DNA from: Mobilitalea torta
GTDB taxonomy: Bacteria > Bacillota > Clostridia > Lachnospirales > Lachnospiraceae
Assembly (NCBI RefSeq): GCF_050433395.1
Contig: NZ_JBNPXH010000003.1
Location: 186,001-250,000 of the forward strand
Reading direction: 5' to 3'
Length of the DNA: 64,000 bases
A program made the position numbers and the translations under genes. Shown piece by piece: positions 33,592 through 42,687 of the stretch (position 1 is the stretch's first letter; each line of letters starts with the position of its first letter). The notes beneath the pieces are model-generated. The model saw only the letters and a program-made list of their open reading frames with translations. It ran no database searches and had not been told where the DNA came from.

Positions 33592-34998
33592 ATGGAGCGG
33601 AAAAAAACGCAACTGGACGAAATCCAGCGTGATATTTATGATATCAGAGATACTGGCGGCGCCGGCTATCAGGTGGCTCCGGGGCTGACCGAAGAGATTG
33701 TGCGGGAGATTTCCGCAGGGCAGAAGGAGCCGGACTGGATGCTCCAGCTGCGCCTGAAAAGCTTTGCTATCTTTCAAAAGCTGGACCTGCCTGCCTGGGG
33801 ACCCTCCCTCCATGAGCTGGACATGGATCAAATCGTCACCTATGTCCGTCCGAAGGCGAATATGACCGATGACTGGCGGGAGCTGCCCGAGGACATCCGG
33901 GGCACCTTTGACCGATTGGGCATCCCCAAGGCGGAGCAGGAGGCGCTGTCCGGGGTGGGTGCCCAGTACGACTCCGAGGTAGTGTACCACAACATGAAGG
34001 AGCAGATGCGTGCCCAGGGAGTGGTCTATACTGACATGCAGACCGCTCTGCGGGAGTATGAGGATCTTGTCAAGACTCACTTTATGAAGCTGCTGCCTCC
34101 CAGTGATCACAAATTTATGGCCCTCCACGGCGCGGTATGGTCAGGGGGGTCCTTTGTCTACGTGCCCGCCGGAGTGCATGTGGAGCTGCCCCTGCAGTCC
34201 TACTTCCGCCTCAACGCACCGGGGGCCGGACAGTTTGAGCATACCCTCATCATCTGTGAAAAGGGATCCAGGCTCCACTTCATCGAGGGCTGTTCCGCGC
34301 CCCGGTACAATGTCCTCAATCTCCATGCCGGAGGGGTGGAGCTCTATGTGCGGGAAGGAGCCACGCTGCGCTATTCCACCATTGAAAACTGGTCCAAGAA
34401 CATGCTGAACCTTAACTCTAAGCGGGTCACGGTAGAAAAGGACGGGGCCATCGAGTGGATTTCGGGAACCTTCGGCTCCCATATCACTATGCTCTATCCC
34501 AGCAGCATTCTCAAAGGGGAGGGGGCCCGCAGTGAATATATCGGTGTCAGCTTTGCAAGCGAAGGACAGTTTTTGGACACCGGCTGCAAGGTGGTTCACG
34601 CGGCACCCAATACCTTCTCCACCATGTCCTCTAAGTCCATCTCCAAGATGGGGGGTAACACCACCACCCGTACCTCGGTGGTGGTGCTGCCGGAGGCGAA
34701 AAACAGCAAATCCAGTGTCATCTGCGAAGCTCTGATGCTGGACAGTCTCTCCCGTTCCGACACCATCCCGGGTATGGACATCCGAAATGATGCAGTGGAT
34801 ATCGGCCACGAGGCTAAAATCGGCCGCATCAGCGAGGGCTCCATTTACTATCTTATGAGCCGGGGACTGAGCGAGGAGGAGGCCAAGGCTATGATCGTCC
34901 GGGGCTTTGTGGAGCCGGTGACAAAGGAACTGCCCCTGGAATATGCCGTGGAGATGAATCGGCTGGTGGGGTTGGAACTGGAAGGGACAATAGGATAA
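33592..34998 (+). CDS. sufB: SufB, Fe-S cluster scaffold subunit
   Basis: A 468-residue SufB. GVVYTDMQTALREYEDLVKTHF, SGGSFVYVPAGVHVELPLQSYFR, FIEGCSAPRYN, AVWSGGSF and the C-terminal EEEAKAMIVRGFVEP match the family. It forms the right-handed beta-helix scaffold with SufD and SufC on which clusters assemble. Starts four bases after the sufC stop. Length is typical. Confidence 0.95.
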   Translation: MERKKTQLDEIQRDIYDIRDTGGAGYQVAPGLTEEIVREISAGQKEPDWMLQLRLKSFAIFQKLDLPAWGPSLHELDMDQIVTYVRPKANMTDDWRELPEDIRGTFDRLGIPKAEQEALSGVGAQYDSEVVYHNMKEQMRAQGVVYTDMQTALREYEDLVKTHFMKLLPPSDHKFMALHGAVWSGGSFVYVPAGVHVELPLQSYFRLNAPGAGQFEHTLIICEKGSRLHFIEGCSAPRYNVLNLHAGGVELYVREGATLRYSTIENWSKNMLNLNSKRVTVEKDGAIEWISGTFGSHITMLYPSSILKGEGARSEYIGVSFASEGQFLDTGCKVVHAAPNTFSTMSSKSISKMGGNTTTRTSVVVLPEAKNSKSSVICEALMLDSLSRSDTIPGMDIRNDAVDIGHEAKIGRISEGSIYYLMSRGLSEEEAKAMIVRGFVEPVTKELPLEYAVEMNRLVGLELEGTIG

Positions 34999-35008
34999 GG
35001 AGGACGCC

Positions 35009-36085
35009 ATGAAGCTTACAAAACTAAACGAGTTACAAATTCCTACATGGCACTGGCTGGGCATGAACGAAGCGCAGATGGACATCGATGCCTCCCTGGG
35101 CACGGCTTATCGGGGCGGCGTGTTATCCGGGGCGGATCATGTAGAGATCTGCCGCCAGGGAGACCGTATCCAGGTGGAAAACCTGCCCCGGGACCTGGAG
35201 CGTTTGCGGGATTTTGCCTTTGAACATCAAAACTACAGTCTCAGCCTTACCATCCCCCGGGATGTGCAGTGCGACGAACCTATTGTGTTAGACTTTTTGC
35301 TGGATGAGGAATCTCCAGTATTGGTGGATCACCTCCGGATTCATGCCCAGGCGGGCAGCCGGGCGGATGTGGTCGTGCGCTACCGCTCCGCAGGGGAGGG
35401 GGCTTACTTTCATAGCGGGTTTGCCACTCTGCGGGCAGAGGAGGGAGCCCAGGTGCGTCTGATCAAAATCCAGATGCTGGGCCAAAGAGATGCCCATCTG
35501 GATGGCACCGCCGTCCAGGTGGAGGCCGGAGGCGAGGGAAGAGCCCTGTTCTGCGAGCTGGGCGGCGGCCAGGTAGTGGCAGGATGCAACATTTCCCTGG
35601 CCGGCAAGAAGAGCCGGGGAGGGCTGGACACTCTCTATCTGGGCAGCGGCGGACGTACTCAGGACTTTAACTACCGGCTGGAACTGCGGGGTTCGGCATC
35701 CGAGGGGGAACTTGTGGTCCGGGGCGCCCTGGCGGGCAAGGCCAAAAAGACACTGAAAAGCACTCTGGACTTTATCCGGGGAGCCTCCGGCTCCAGGGGA
35801 GTGGAGGAGGAAACCGTACTCACTCTCAGCTCCAGGGCGGTCAATCTTTCGACCCCCCTGCTGCTATGCGGCGAGGACAACGTGGAAGGGGCACACGCCA
35901 CCTCCAGCGGAAAGCCGGATCCGGGAAAGCTCTACTATCTTATGAGCCGGGGATTTACTTTAAAAGAGGCAAAGCGCCTGCTGGTGGAAGCCTCCTTTAC
36001 CCCCATTTTAAACAAGCTGCCTTCCCCCGGCCTGCGGGACGCGGTGCAACAACAGATTCAGGAGGTGATCCATGATGAACACTGA
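35009..36085 (+). CDS. sufD: SufD, Fe-S scaffold partner
   Basis: A 358-residue SufD-like member of the SufB/SufD family, with DVVVRYRSAGEGAYFHSGFATLRA, GGGQVVAGCNISLAG and the C-terminal DPGKLYYLMSRGFTLKEAKRLLVEA. It is more divergent than SufB, as usual. It overlaps sufS by 14 bases. Forms the SufBCD complex. Confidence 0.9.
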   Translation: MKLTKLNELQIPTWHWLGMNEAQMDIDASLGTAYRGGVLSGADHVEICRQGDRIQVENLPRDLERLRDFAFEHQNYSLSLTIPRDVQCDEPIVLDFLLDEESPVLVDHLRIHAQAGSRADVVVRYRSAGEGAYFHSGFATLRAEEGAQVRLIKIQMLGQRDAHLDGTAVQVEAGGEGRALFCELGGGQVVAGCNISLAGKKSRGGLDTLYLGSGGRTQDFNYRLELRGSASEGELVVRGALAGKAKKTLKSTLDFIRGASGSRGVEEETVLTLSSRAVNLSTPLLLCGEDNVEGAHATSSGKPDPGKLYYLMSRGFTLKEAKRLLVEASFTPILNKLPSPGLRDAVQQQIQEVIHDEH

Positions 36086-37307
36086 TTACAGGCGGGATTT
36101 TCCCCTGCTGCTTCAGCAGGAATCCTCGGGGCTGCCCCTGGCTTACCTGGATAATGCTGCCACCACCCAAAAGCCCCGGCAGGTTATTGACGCGGTGCGG
36201 GCATATTACGAAACCTTTAACGCCAACCCTCACCGGGGCGCCTACTCCATCAGTGTCCGGGTGACCGAGGCCTTCGAGGAGGTCCGGGCCAAGGCGGCAC
36301 GCTTTATCGGCGCCGGCGATCCGGAGGAAATTGTCTTTACCGCCGGTGCCACCGATGCCATCAACCTGGCGGCGGTGGGATACGGGGAACAGGCGCTGGC
36401 TCCCGGGGATGAAATCCTCATTTCGGTGCTGGAGCACCACAGTAATCTGCTGCCCTGGCAGCGCCTGGCCCGGGGGACGGGAGCCGTCCTGCGGTATCTC
36501 TTTCCCGATCAAAGCTTCAGCATTCCCTTGGAGGAGCTGGATCAAAAGCTGGTTCCCAGAACTAAAATCCTGGCCATCACCCACGTGTCCAATGTGCTGG
36601 GCAGTGTCAACCCCATCCGTGAAATGGCCGCCATGGCCCACGACCGGGGAGCGGTTGTCCTGCTGGATGCCTCCCAAAGCGTGCCCCACATCCCAGTGGA
36701 TGTGCAGGCGCTGGGGGTAGACTTTCTGGCCTTTTCTGGCCACAAGATGCTGGCGCCCGCCGGCATTGGTGTCCTATACGGCAAAAAAGAGCTGCTCCGG
36801 CGGATGGAGCCCCTGCGGCTGGGAGGCGGCATTGTGGAAGAAGTTACCCAGCAGGGGGTGCGGCTTTTGGACGCCCCCTGGAGGTTTGAGGCGGGCACCC
36901 AAAATGCCGAGGGAGTCATCGGCCTGGGAGCCGCCATCGACTATCTGGAGAGGGTGGGCATGCCCGCTATCCGGGAAATCGAAAGCCGCCTGACGGCCTC
37001 CGCTCTGGAGCAGCTGGCGGCAGTGCCCGGCATCCGGCTGTATGGCGTGGGAGAGGGAGCGGCCCCTAACGGTATCCTCTCCTTTAATATCGCCGATGTC
37101 CACCCCCATGATACCGCCACCATTCTGGCCGCCCACGGGGTGGCTGTCCGGGCCGGGCATCACTGCGCCCAGCCCCTGATGGCCCACTTAGGGGTAAACG
37201 CCACCTGCCGTATGAGCCTGTATTTTTATAACACGGAGGAGGACATTCGCCGGCTGGTCCGGGCGCTGTCCACGGTAAGGGAGGTGCTTGGCTTTGAATC
37301 TAAATGA
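36072..37307 (+). CDS. sufS: SufS, cysteine desulfurase
   Basis: A 411-residue class V aminotransferase-fold enzyme. LAYLDNAATTQKP opens the fold, the PLP lysine is in AFSGHKMLAP, and the catalytic cysteine is in VRAGHHCAQPLMAHL. It takes sulfur from cysteine and passes it to SufU, whose gene overlaps sufS by 20 bases. Full length. Confidence 0.96.
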   Translation: MMNTDYRRDFPLLLQQESSGLPLAYLDNAATTQKPRQVIDAVRAYYETFNANPHRGAYSISVRVTEAFEEVRAKAARFIGAGDPEEIVFTAGATDAINLAAVGYGEQALAPGDEILISVLEHHSNLLPWQRLARGTGAVLRYLFPDQSFSIPLEELDQKLVPRTKILAITHVSNVLGSVNPIREMAAMAHDRGAVVLLDASQSVPHIPVDVQALGVDFLAFSGHKMLAPAGIGVLYGKKELLRRMEPLRLGGGIVEEVTQQGVRLLDAPWRFEAGTQNAEGVIGLGAAIDYLERVGMPAIREIESRLTASALEQLAAVPGIRLYGVGEGAAPNGILSFNIADVHPHDTATILAAHGVAVRAGHHCAQPLMAHLGVNATCRMSLYFYNTEEDIRRLVRALSTVREVLGFESK

Positions 37308-37761
37308 ACTGTATTCCCAGGTGATCAAGGATCACAATCTATCCCATCATAATAAACACCCGCTGGAGGGAGCCAGCGTTGCCATGCCGGGCAAAAATCC
37401 CAGCTGCGGGGACGAGATCCAGTTGTTTCTGAAGCTGGAAGACGGTGTCATCCGGGATGCTTCCTACACAGGTATCGGTTGCGCCATCTCCCAGGCCTCG
37501 GTTTCCATCATGATTGATCTGGTGAGGGACAAAACACTCCGGGAAGCTAAGGATTTATGCCGTCTGTTTCTGGATATGATTCGCAGTGTCCCTCTTTCCG
37601 GGGAGGATATGGAAAGGCTGGATGAAGCGGCGGCACTCATGGGCGTATCTGCCATGCCCGCCAGAGTTAAATGTGCCACCATGCCCTGGCACACGCTGAA
37701 CGCTGCCTTGGCTGCCTGTGAAACCGGTCATGAGACCGATAGTGAATTTGGTAAAGGATAA
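37288..37761 (+). CDS. sufU: SufU, zinc-type sulfur transfer protein
   Basis: A 157-residue SufU/IscU-like protein with NPSCGDEIQLFL, GIGCAISQASVSIM and RVKCATMPWHTL giving the three Cys that with an Asp hold zinc in Bacillota SufU. It accepts sulfur from SufS. It starts with TTG: 37288 is close to GGGAGG, and TTG 37294 is better spaced. Last gene of the suf operon. Confidence 0.92.
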   Translation: MALNLNELYSQVIKDHNLSHHNKHPLEGASVAMPGKNPSCGDEIQLFLKLEDGVIRDASYTGIGCAISQASVSIMIDLVRDKTLREAKDLCRLFLDMIRSVPLSGEDMERLDEAAALMGVSAMPARVKCATMPWHTLNAALAACETGHETDSEFGKG

Positions 37762-37969
37762 GAATACTCGGCGGCTTGCTGCTTAAGAAGGCGTTGATTC
37801 CTTTTATGTCTCTGCCTGGACCCCCCCTCTGAACTGTTACATTAAATAAATAGGTGAGATTAAAATGGCACAGCGTTTTGTTGCACTTTGACAGAACTCA
37901 TATTATAATGGAACGTGACAGCCGCGGATGCTGTTGTTTTAAGAGAGGAAAATTGATTAAAGGATAAGA

Positions 37970-39370
37970 ATGAGAACAGAGAATCAGAAAAAGAAGAAAA
38001 ATAAAAAGGCTGGAGCTATTATACGGGTTGTTGTTGGAATACTGTTTTTCTATATCATAAGTGCAGCGGTACCTCCGTTATTTCAAAAGGAAGTAAGAGG
38101 TGAGGTTACCATTGCTTACGGCAGCGAGAATACGGCAGAAGAACGCATAAGACTGATTGATGACAATAAGGAAGCTTTGCTTTGGCGGCTCAGACTGATA
38201 GAGAGCGCGGAAAATAGTATTATAATGTCTACATTCGACTTTAGGGATGATATGAGCGGAAGGGATATTATGTCGGCTCTGAACGAAGCTGCCGGAAGGG
38301 GCGTTCATGTTAAAATACTGGTGGATGGAATAGCCGGAGAACGGCATCTTAATAACAGCGACTCTTTTAAGGAGCTGACAGAAAACGAAAATGTTGAAGT
38401 TAAGTTTTACAATAAAATCAACATGCTTACCCCCTGGAAAGGGAACTACCGGATGCATGATAAGTATCTGATTGCTGATGATAACGCATTTATTCTGGGG
38501 GGAAGAAACACCTTTGATTTGTTTCTCGGAGCGTATGGTTCTTCCCAAAATGAAGACCGGGATATTCTTGTATATGAGACAGAGGAAGGTAAAGGGAGTG
38601 CATACATACAGCTGGTGAATTATTTTGAGGAAATATGGGAATTGAACTGCTGCAAGAGGTATACGAGCCGCGGCAATTATGATGAGTCTCTGCGAAATCA
38701 CTATACTGGGATGAAAGTAAGGTATGGGGAGCTGCAGGAGGAAACGGACTGGGTATCTGAAACAATAGCGGCAGAGGGGATATCTCTTCTTTCAAACCCT
38801 ATCAATGCATCGAATAAAGAACCGGTACTTTGGAATCAGATGGTATCTGTTATGGGAACGAATTCCGAGGTAACCATAATAAGCCCATATATCGTTATGA
38901 ATGATGATATGTATGATGATATAAAAGAGCTGGAGAAGAACGGTACGGATATAAGTGTAATTACGAATGCCCATGAAAACGGGGCCAATCCATTTGGATG
39001 CACGGATTACATTAACGAGAAGGATGAAATACTGAACAGCGGAGTCAGAGTATATGAATATTGGGGGAGACACTCCCTTCATACGAAGACGGTATTGGTT
39101 GGCAATGACATTAGTATTGTGGGTTCATTTAATATGGATATGCGGAGCACGTATCTGGATACGGAGCTGATGCTTTGTATTAAAAGCAGCGAACTTAATG
39201 AGATGCTGAAGGAAAAAGCACAAGCCCAGATGAATCAGAGCAAATGCGTTGAGGGTGGAAAAGAAGATTTCTACGGAAAAGACTATGAGATAAGAACAAT
39301 AAGGAAAGATAAGAAGATACAGTATAGTATTCTTAGAAGATTAATAAAGCCGTTCCGACAATTGCTATAG
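37970..39370 (+). CDS. Phospholipase D-family membrane protein (cardiolipin synthase-like)
   Basis: A 466-residue protein with one N-terminal membrane helix (AIIRVVVGILFFYIISAAV) and two HxKx4D phosphodiesterase motifs: MHDKYLIADDNAFILGGRN and SLHTKTVLVGNDISIVGSFN. The spacing is like cardiolipin synthase, but the N-terminus has a single helix, so other PLD-family roles remain open. AAAGGATAAGA precedes ATG 37970. It is not clearly operonic with suf, and its base composition is much lower in G+C. Confidence 0.8.
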   Translation: MRTENQKKKKNKKAGAIIRVVVGILFFYIISAAVPPLFQKEVRGEVTIAYGSENTAEERIRLIDDNKEALLWRLRLIESAENSIIMSTFDFRDDMSGRDIMSALNEAAGRGVHVKILVDGIAGERHLNNSDSFKELTENENVEVKFYNKINMLTPWKGNYRMHDKYLIADDNAFILGGRNTFDLFLGAYGSSQNEDRDILVYETEEGKGSAYIQLVNYFEEIWELNCCKRYTSRGNYDESLRNHYTGMKVRYGELQEETDWVSETIAAEGISLLSNPINASNKEPVLWNQMVSVMGTNSEVTIISPYIVMNDDMYDDIKELEKNGTDISVITNAHENGANPFGCTDYINEKDEILNSGVRVYEYWGRHSLHTKTVLVGNDISIVGSFNMDMRSTYLDTELMLCIKSSELNEMLKEKAQAQMNQSKCVEGGKEDFYGKDYEIRTIRKDKKIQYSILRRLIKPFRQLL

Positions 39371-39435
39371 CTGACTATATTTTTGGAATCCTTGACAGAT
39401 CAGCATGGAAGAGAAGGGACAGGAGGGGTGAGAAT

Positions 39436-40737
39436 ATGAGTGACAGATATCAAGTCGGAGAGTTTATCCAAAAGGACGAAATAGAGATTGAGGTGCCGGG
39501 TTCCAAAAGCATTACAAACCGTGCTCTGATGCTGGCGGCACTGTCCAATGGGAGCTGCAGGCTGACAGGGGTGCTCTTCAGTGACGATACCAGAGCCTTT
39601 TTAAGCTGCCTGACAGAGCTGGGCTTTAATGTGAGAATAGAAGAGGAGATTAAGACAGTTACGATACAGGGACTTGGCGGTGTAATACCGAACCGGACTG
39701 CAGAAATCAACGTCAGAAGTGCCGGAACAGCCGCCCGGTTTTTAACGGCATTGCTGGCCTTTGCCGGAGGAGATTATATCCTGCGATCCTCCGCGCAGAT
39801 GGAAAGACGGCCCATGGAACCGCTGATCGCCTCACTTCATGATATGGGGGTTTCTGTAAACTGTTTGAAGGAGGAAGGACATTTTCCCTTTGAAATCCAT
39901 TCCCGGGGAATTGCCGCGGAGGAAATCACGATGGATACCTCCATAAGCAGTCAGTTCGTAAGCGCATTGCTGATGGCAGGAGTGCTGTCACCCCGGGGAG
40001 TCAGAGTGAGGATGTCCGGCAGCAGAAAGGCGGGGGCATATATTAAGCTCACCCTTGCTATGATGAAGCAGTTTGGTATCGAGGTGGCACAGGAGGGCAA
40101 TGTATGTTATGTACCGCATAATCTCACCTATCATATTACATCCTATCAGGTAGAGCCGGATGTATCGGCCGCCTGTTATTTCTATGCAATGGCCCCCTTA
40201 TTGGGAATAGCAGTTACGGTTAAAGGTGTGCATGATGCTTCCATGCAGGGGGATATTAAGTTTATAGAAGTGCTGAGGCAGCTTGGGTGCCTGGCAGAGG
40301 ATGCGGAGCAGGGAATCCGCGTAGTTGGCAGAAGGGATAGAATATATCCGGGTATTACGGTGGATATGAATGATTTCTCCGACCAGACGATGACTCTGGC
40401 GGCACTTGCCCCTTTTGCATCCTCTCCCACCAACATAAAAAACATAGCACATATCCGGCTGCAGGAATCAGACCGGATCAGAGCGATTATCCAGGAGCTG
40501 ACCCGCCTGGGAATACGCTGTGAAGAGAGCCGGGAGGATGGCGGGATCTGCATCTATCCGGGCAGAATTACGCCGGCGGTAGTAGAGACTTATGAGGATC
40601 ACCGGATGGCAATGGCCTTTACTTTGATCGGCCTTCGGGCGGAAGGGGTTGTGATCGATAATCCTCACTGCTGTGCGAAGACATTTGAGAATTATTTTGA
40701 GATCATAGATGAGTTGACGGAGGCCTGGAATAAATAA
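39436..40737 (+). CDS. aroA: EPSP synthase (3-phosphoshikimate 1-carboxyvinyltransferase)
   Basis: A 433-residue two-domain enzyme. PGSKSITNRALMLAALS is the first substrate site, RSAGTAARFLTALLAF takes the place of the NAGTAxRP loop, SSQFVSALLMAG and DHRMAMAFTLIGLRAEG complete the site. It joins shikimate 3-phosphate and PEP in the shikimate pathway. The loop residue that is Pro in many enzymes is Phe here (AARF), so it belongs to a divergent subclass. No other aro genes are beside it. Confidence 0.88.
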   Translation: MSDRYQVGEFIQKDEIEIEVPGSKSITNRALMLAALSNGSCRLTGVLFSDDTRAFLSCLTELGFNVRIEEEIKTVTIQGLGGVIPNRTAEINVRSAGTAARFLTALLAFAGGDYILRSSAQMERRPMEPLIASLHDMGVSVNCLKEEGHFPFEIHSRGIAAEEITMDTSISSQFVSALLMAGVLSPRGVRVRMSGSRKAGAYIKLTLAMMKQFGIEVAQEGNVCYVPHNLTYHITSYQVEPDVSAACYFYAMAPLLGIAVTVKGVHDASMQGDIKFIEVLRQLGCLAEDAEQGIRVVGRRDRIYPGITVDMNDFSDQTMTLAALAPFASSPTNIKNIAHIRLQESDRIRAIIQELTRLGIRCEESREDGGICIYPGRITPAVVETYEDHRMAMAFTLIGLRAEGVVIDNPHCCAKTFENYFEIIDELTEAWNK

Positions 40738-40820
40738 GTTATAGAACATAGCTTATCATGCGTCATGTTTGTCATTACAGTAGGGGCAAGAAAGATAAGG
40801 AATATTGCGGGAGGTATCGG

Positions 40821-41525
40821 GTGGAAGAGAAGGCGCAACAGCAAAAATCATATACAAAGGTCATTGACTACATCAAGCATCAGATACGGGAAGGAAACCT
40901 GATCTCCGGCAGTAAGCTGCCGGCAGAGAGGGAATTGTCTCAAATATTGGGGATCAGCCGTAATTCTGTCCGCGAAGCGATTCGTACCCTGGATATTATG
41001 GGTGTGATCTCCAGTCAGCAGGGGGCAGGGAATTATCTTACCGGTAATTTTGAGAACAATCTGGTGGAATCCATGTCCATGATGTTTTTGCTCAACCAGA
41101 TCGACTACCGGCAGATCAGTCAGCTTCGCCGGGGACTGGAGCTGCAGGCCCTTATGCTGGCCATCGACCATATAACGGATGAGCAGATCGGGGAGCTGAC
41201 TAAAGTGCTGCAAGAATTAGAGCATACCACCGAGGAAAACAATGTCATATTGGATAAAAAGCTGCACTATACCATTGCCATAGCTTCCCAAAATACATTG
41301 ATTGTCAGCATTCTTCAAGCACTGTCCGACTTGATGGATCAATTTATCTCGGATTTGAGAAGAGAAATATTAAGCTCGCCGGATAGTAAACTTGTATTGT
41401 GGGAAGCACATAATGCGATGATGAAAAGCCTGGTTACCAGGGATAAGAATCTGGCATATGAGGCTATTAATAAACATTTTGGTTTAATTGATGAAAAGCT
41501 TCAGGATAATGCAGTCCATCCTTGA
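40821..41525 (+). CDS. lldR: FadR/LldR-type GntR regulator of the lactate operon
   Basis: About 234 residues. The N-terminal GntR winged helix reads KLPAERELSQILGISRNSVREAIRTLDIMGVI, with an all-helical FCD sensing domain (LRRGLELQALMLAIDHIT, LHYTIAIASQNTLIVSILQAL). GGGAGG at 40809-40814 fits GTG 40821, not the upstream ATG 40758. FadR-family LldR/PdhR proteins bind TNGTNNNACNA sites; two such sites flank the etfB leader. It therefore probably represses lactate oxidation in the absence of lactate. Confidence 0.85.
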   Translation: MEEKAQQQKSYTKVIDYIKHQIREGNLISGSKLPAERELSQILGISRNSVREAIRTLDIMGVISSQQGAGNYLTGNFENNLVESMSMMFLLNQIDYRQISQLRRGLELQALMLAIDHITDEQIGELTKVLQELEHTTEENNVILDKKLHYTIAIASQNTLIVSILQALSDLMDQFISDLRREILSSPDSKLVLWEAHNAMMKSLVTRDKNLAYEAINKHFGLIDEKLQDNAVHP

Positions 41526-41580
41526 ACCCCTTGAACTATAACATTCTGCTGCTATGAAATTGTTAAAAAAATGACGTTTG

Positions 41581-41632
41581 TTGACAGCAAAGTAAAAGAA
41601 AAGTATAATAAAATTATAAAGTGGTCCTACCA
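41581..41632 (+). promoter_or_regulatory. Lactate operon promoter and first operator
   Basis: TTGACA (41581-41586) and TATAAT (41604-41609) are 17 bases apart. TGGTCCTACCA (41622-41632) sits just after the start point and matches the FadR-family TGGTNNNACCA consensus. Confidence 0.8.
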
Positions 41633-41769
41633 ATTTATAAGGCAGGCAGAGCGTTGCATAAACCCTCTGTTTCAGCTGCGGATGCGATATGATTTCTATA
41701 CGGTAGATAAATAATTTATCACGCACAGGCAGCCGAAACTTCTGGTTATGCAGCTTTTCTTTTGCGGCA

Positions 41770-41788
41770 AAATTGGTACTACCAATTT
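41770..41788 (+). promoter_or_regulatory. Second FadR-type operator before etfB
   Basis: AAATTGGTACTACCAATTT is a perfect inverted repeat around a 3-base centre and equals the AATTGGTnnnACCAATT form known for PdhR/LldR. It lies 148 bases after the first operator, about 100 bases before the etfB ATG, so looping between the two sites is plausible. Confidence 0.8.
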
Positions 41789-41886
41789 AAACAGCCTATC
41801 TCCCATTCCGGTTAGCTGATCAGAATCAGGTATCTTATAGGCTGAACTGGGAATACACTGCTGGGAATAGAAAAAGGAGGAGCAGC

Positions 41887-42675
41887 ATGAACATTCTGGT
41901 ATGTATTAAGCAAGTGCCGGACAGCAATAAAGTGGAAGTCGATCCGGTTACTGGAGTATTAAAGAGGAACGGTGTTGAATCTAAGATGAATCCCTACGAT
42001 TTATATGCGATAGAGACAGCGCTCCGCATCAGGGAGGAGCTGGGCGGCAAGATTTGTGTCCTGACCATGGGACCGGGACAGGCAGCCGGCGTGATCCGGG
42101 AGGCATTTGCCATGGGGGCCGATGAAGGGGTTCTGATATCGGACCGGAGGTTTGGAGGAGCCGATGTTCTGGCGACCAGCTATACCATATCCCAGGGAAT
42201 TAAGCTTCTGGGAGAATTTGAGCTAATCCTGTGCGGAAAGCAGACGACGGATGGTGATACGGCCCAGGTTGGTCCCGAGGTATCCGAATATCTGGACATT
42301 CCCAGCGCATCCAATGTATCAAAAATCATAGAGCTGGGCACCGGGACAATTACCGTAGAGATGGATATGACCCATGATGTGGAGATTGCCAAAATACAGT
42401 ATCCCTGTCTGCTGTCGGTGGATAAGGATATTTTCATGCCAAGGCTTCCCTCCTATTTGAAGAAGGAGATGACGAAGGACCGTGAAATCAGGGTGATCAC
42501 CCTGGATCAGCTTGAGGATCAGGACGAGAAGCATTATGGACTGAACGGCTCTCCGACCCAGGTTCAGCGTATCTTCCCTCCCGCGGTGAATTCTCATCGC
42601 GAGCAATGGACCGGGAATCAGGCAGAGCTCACCGACCGGCTGTATCAAAAGCTGCGTGAACTAAAATTTGTATAG
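41887..42675 (+). CDS. etfB: EtfB, electron transfer flavoprotein beta subunit (lactate dehydrogenase complex)
   Basis: A 262-residue EtfB. ICIKQVPDS-like sequence begins the protein; VLTMGPGQAAGVIREAFAMGADEGVLISD and GKQTTDGDTAQVGPEVSEYLDIP form the family core. In the LctBCD complex of acetogens this subunit carries the bifurcating FAD and the NAD site with EtfA. AAAAAGGAGGAG precedes the ATG. Confidence 0.93.
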   Translation: MNILVCIKQVPDSNKVEVDPVTGVLKRNGVESKMNPYDLYAIETALRIREELGGKICVLTMGPGQAAGVIREAFAMGADEGVLISDRRFGGADVLATSYTISQGIKLLGEFELILCGKQTTDGDTAQVGPEVSEYLDIPSASNVSKIIELGTGTITVEMDMTHDVEIAKIQYPCLLSVDKDIFMPRLPSYLKKEMTKDREIRVITLDQLEDQDEKHYGLNGSPTQVQRIFPPAVNSHREQWTGNQAELTDRLYQKLRELKFV

Positions 42676-42687
42676 GAGGGAAAGGCA

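Noticed and set aside
41727..41760. CACGCACAGG...GAAAC sequence in the lactate operon leader, resembling the start of a c-di-GMP-I riboswitch
   Set aside because: The essential later part (GCAAACC and GACGCAAAGC) is missing and the spacing is wrong; it is read as a chance match.
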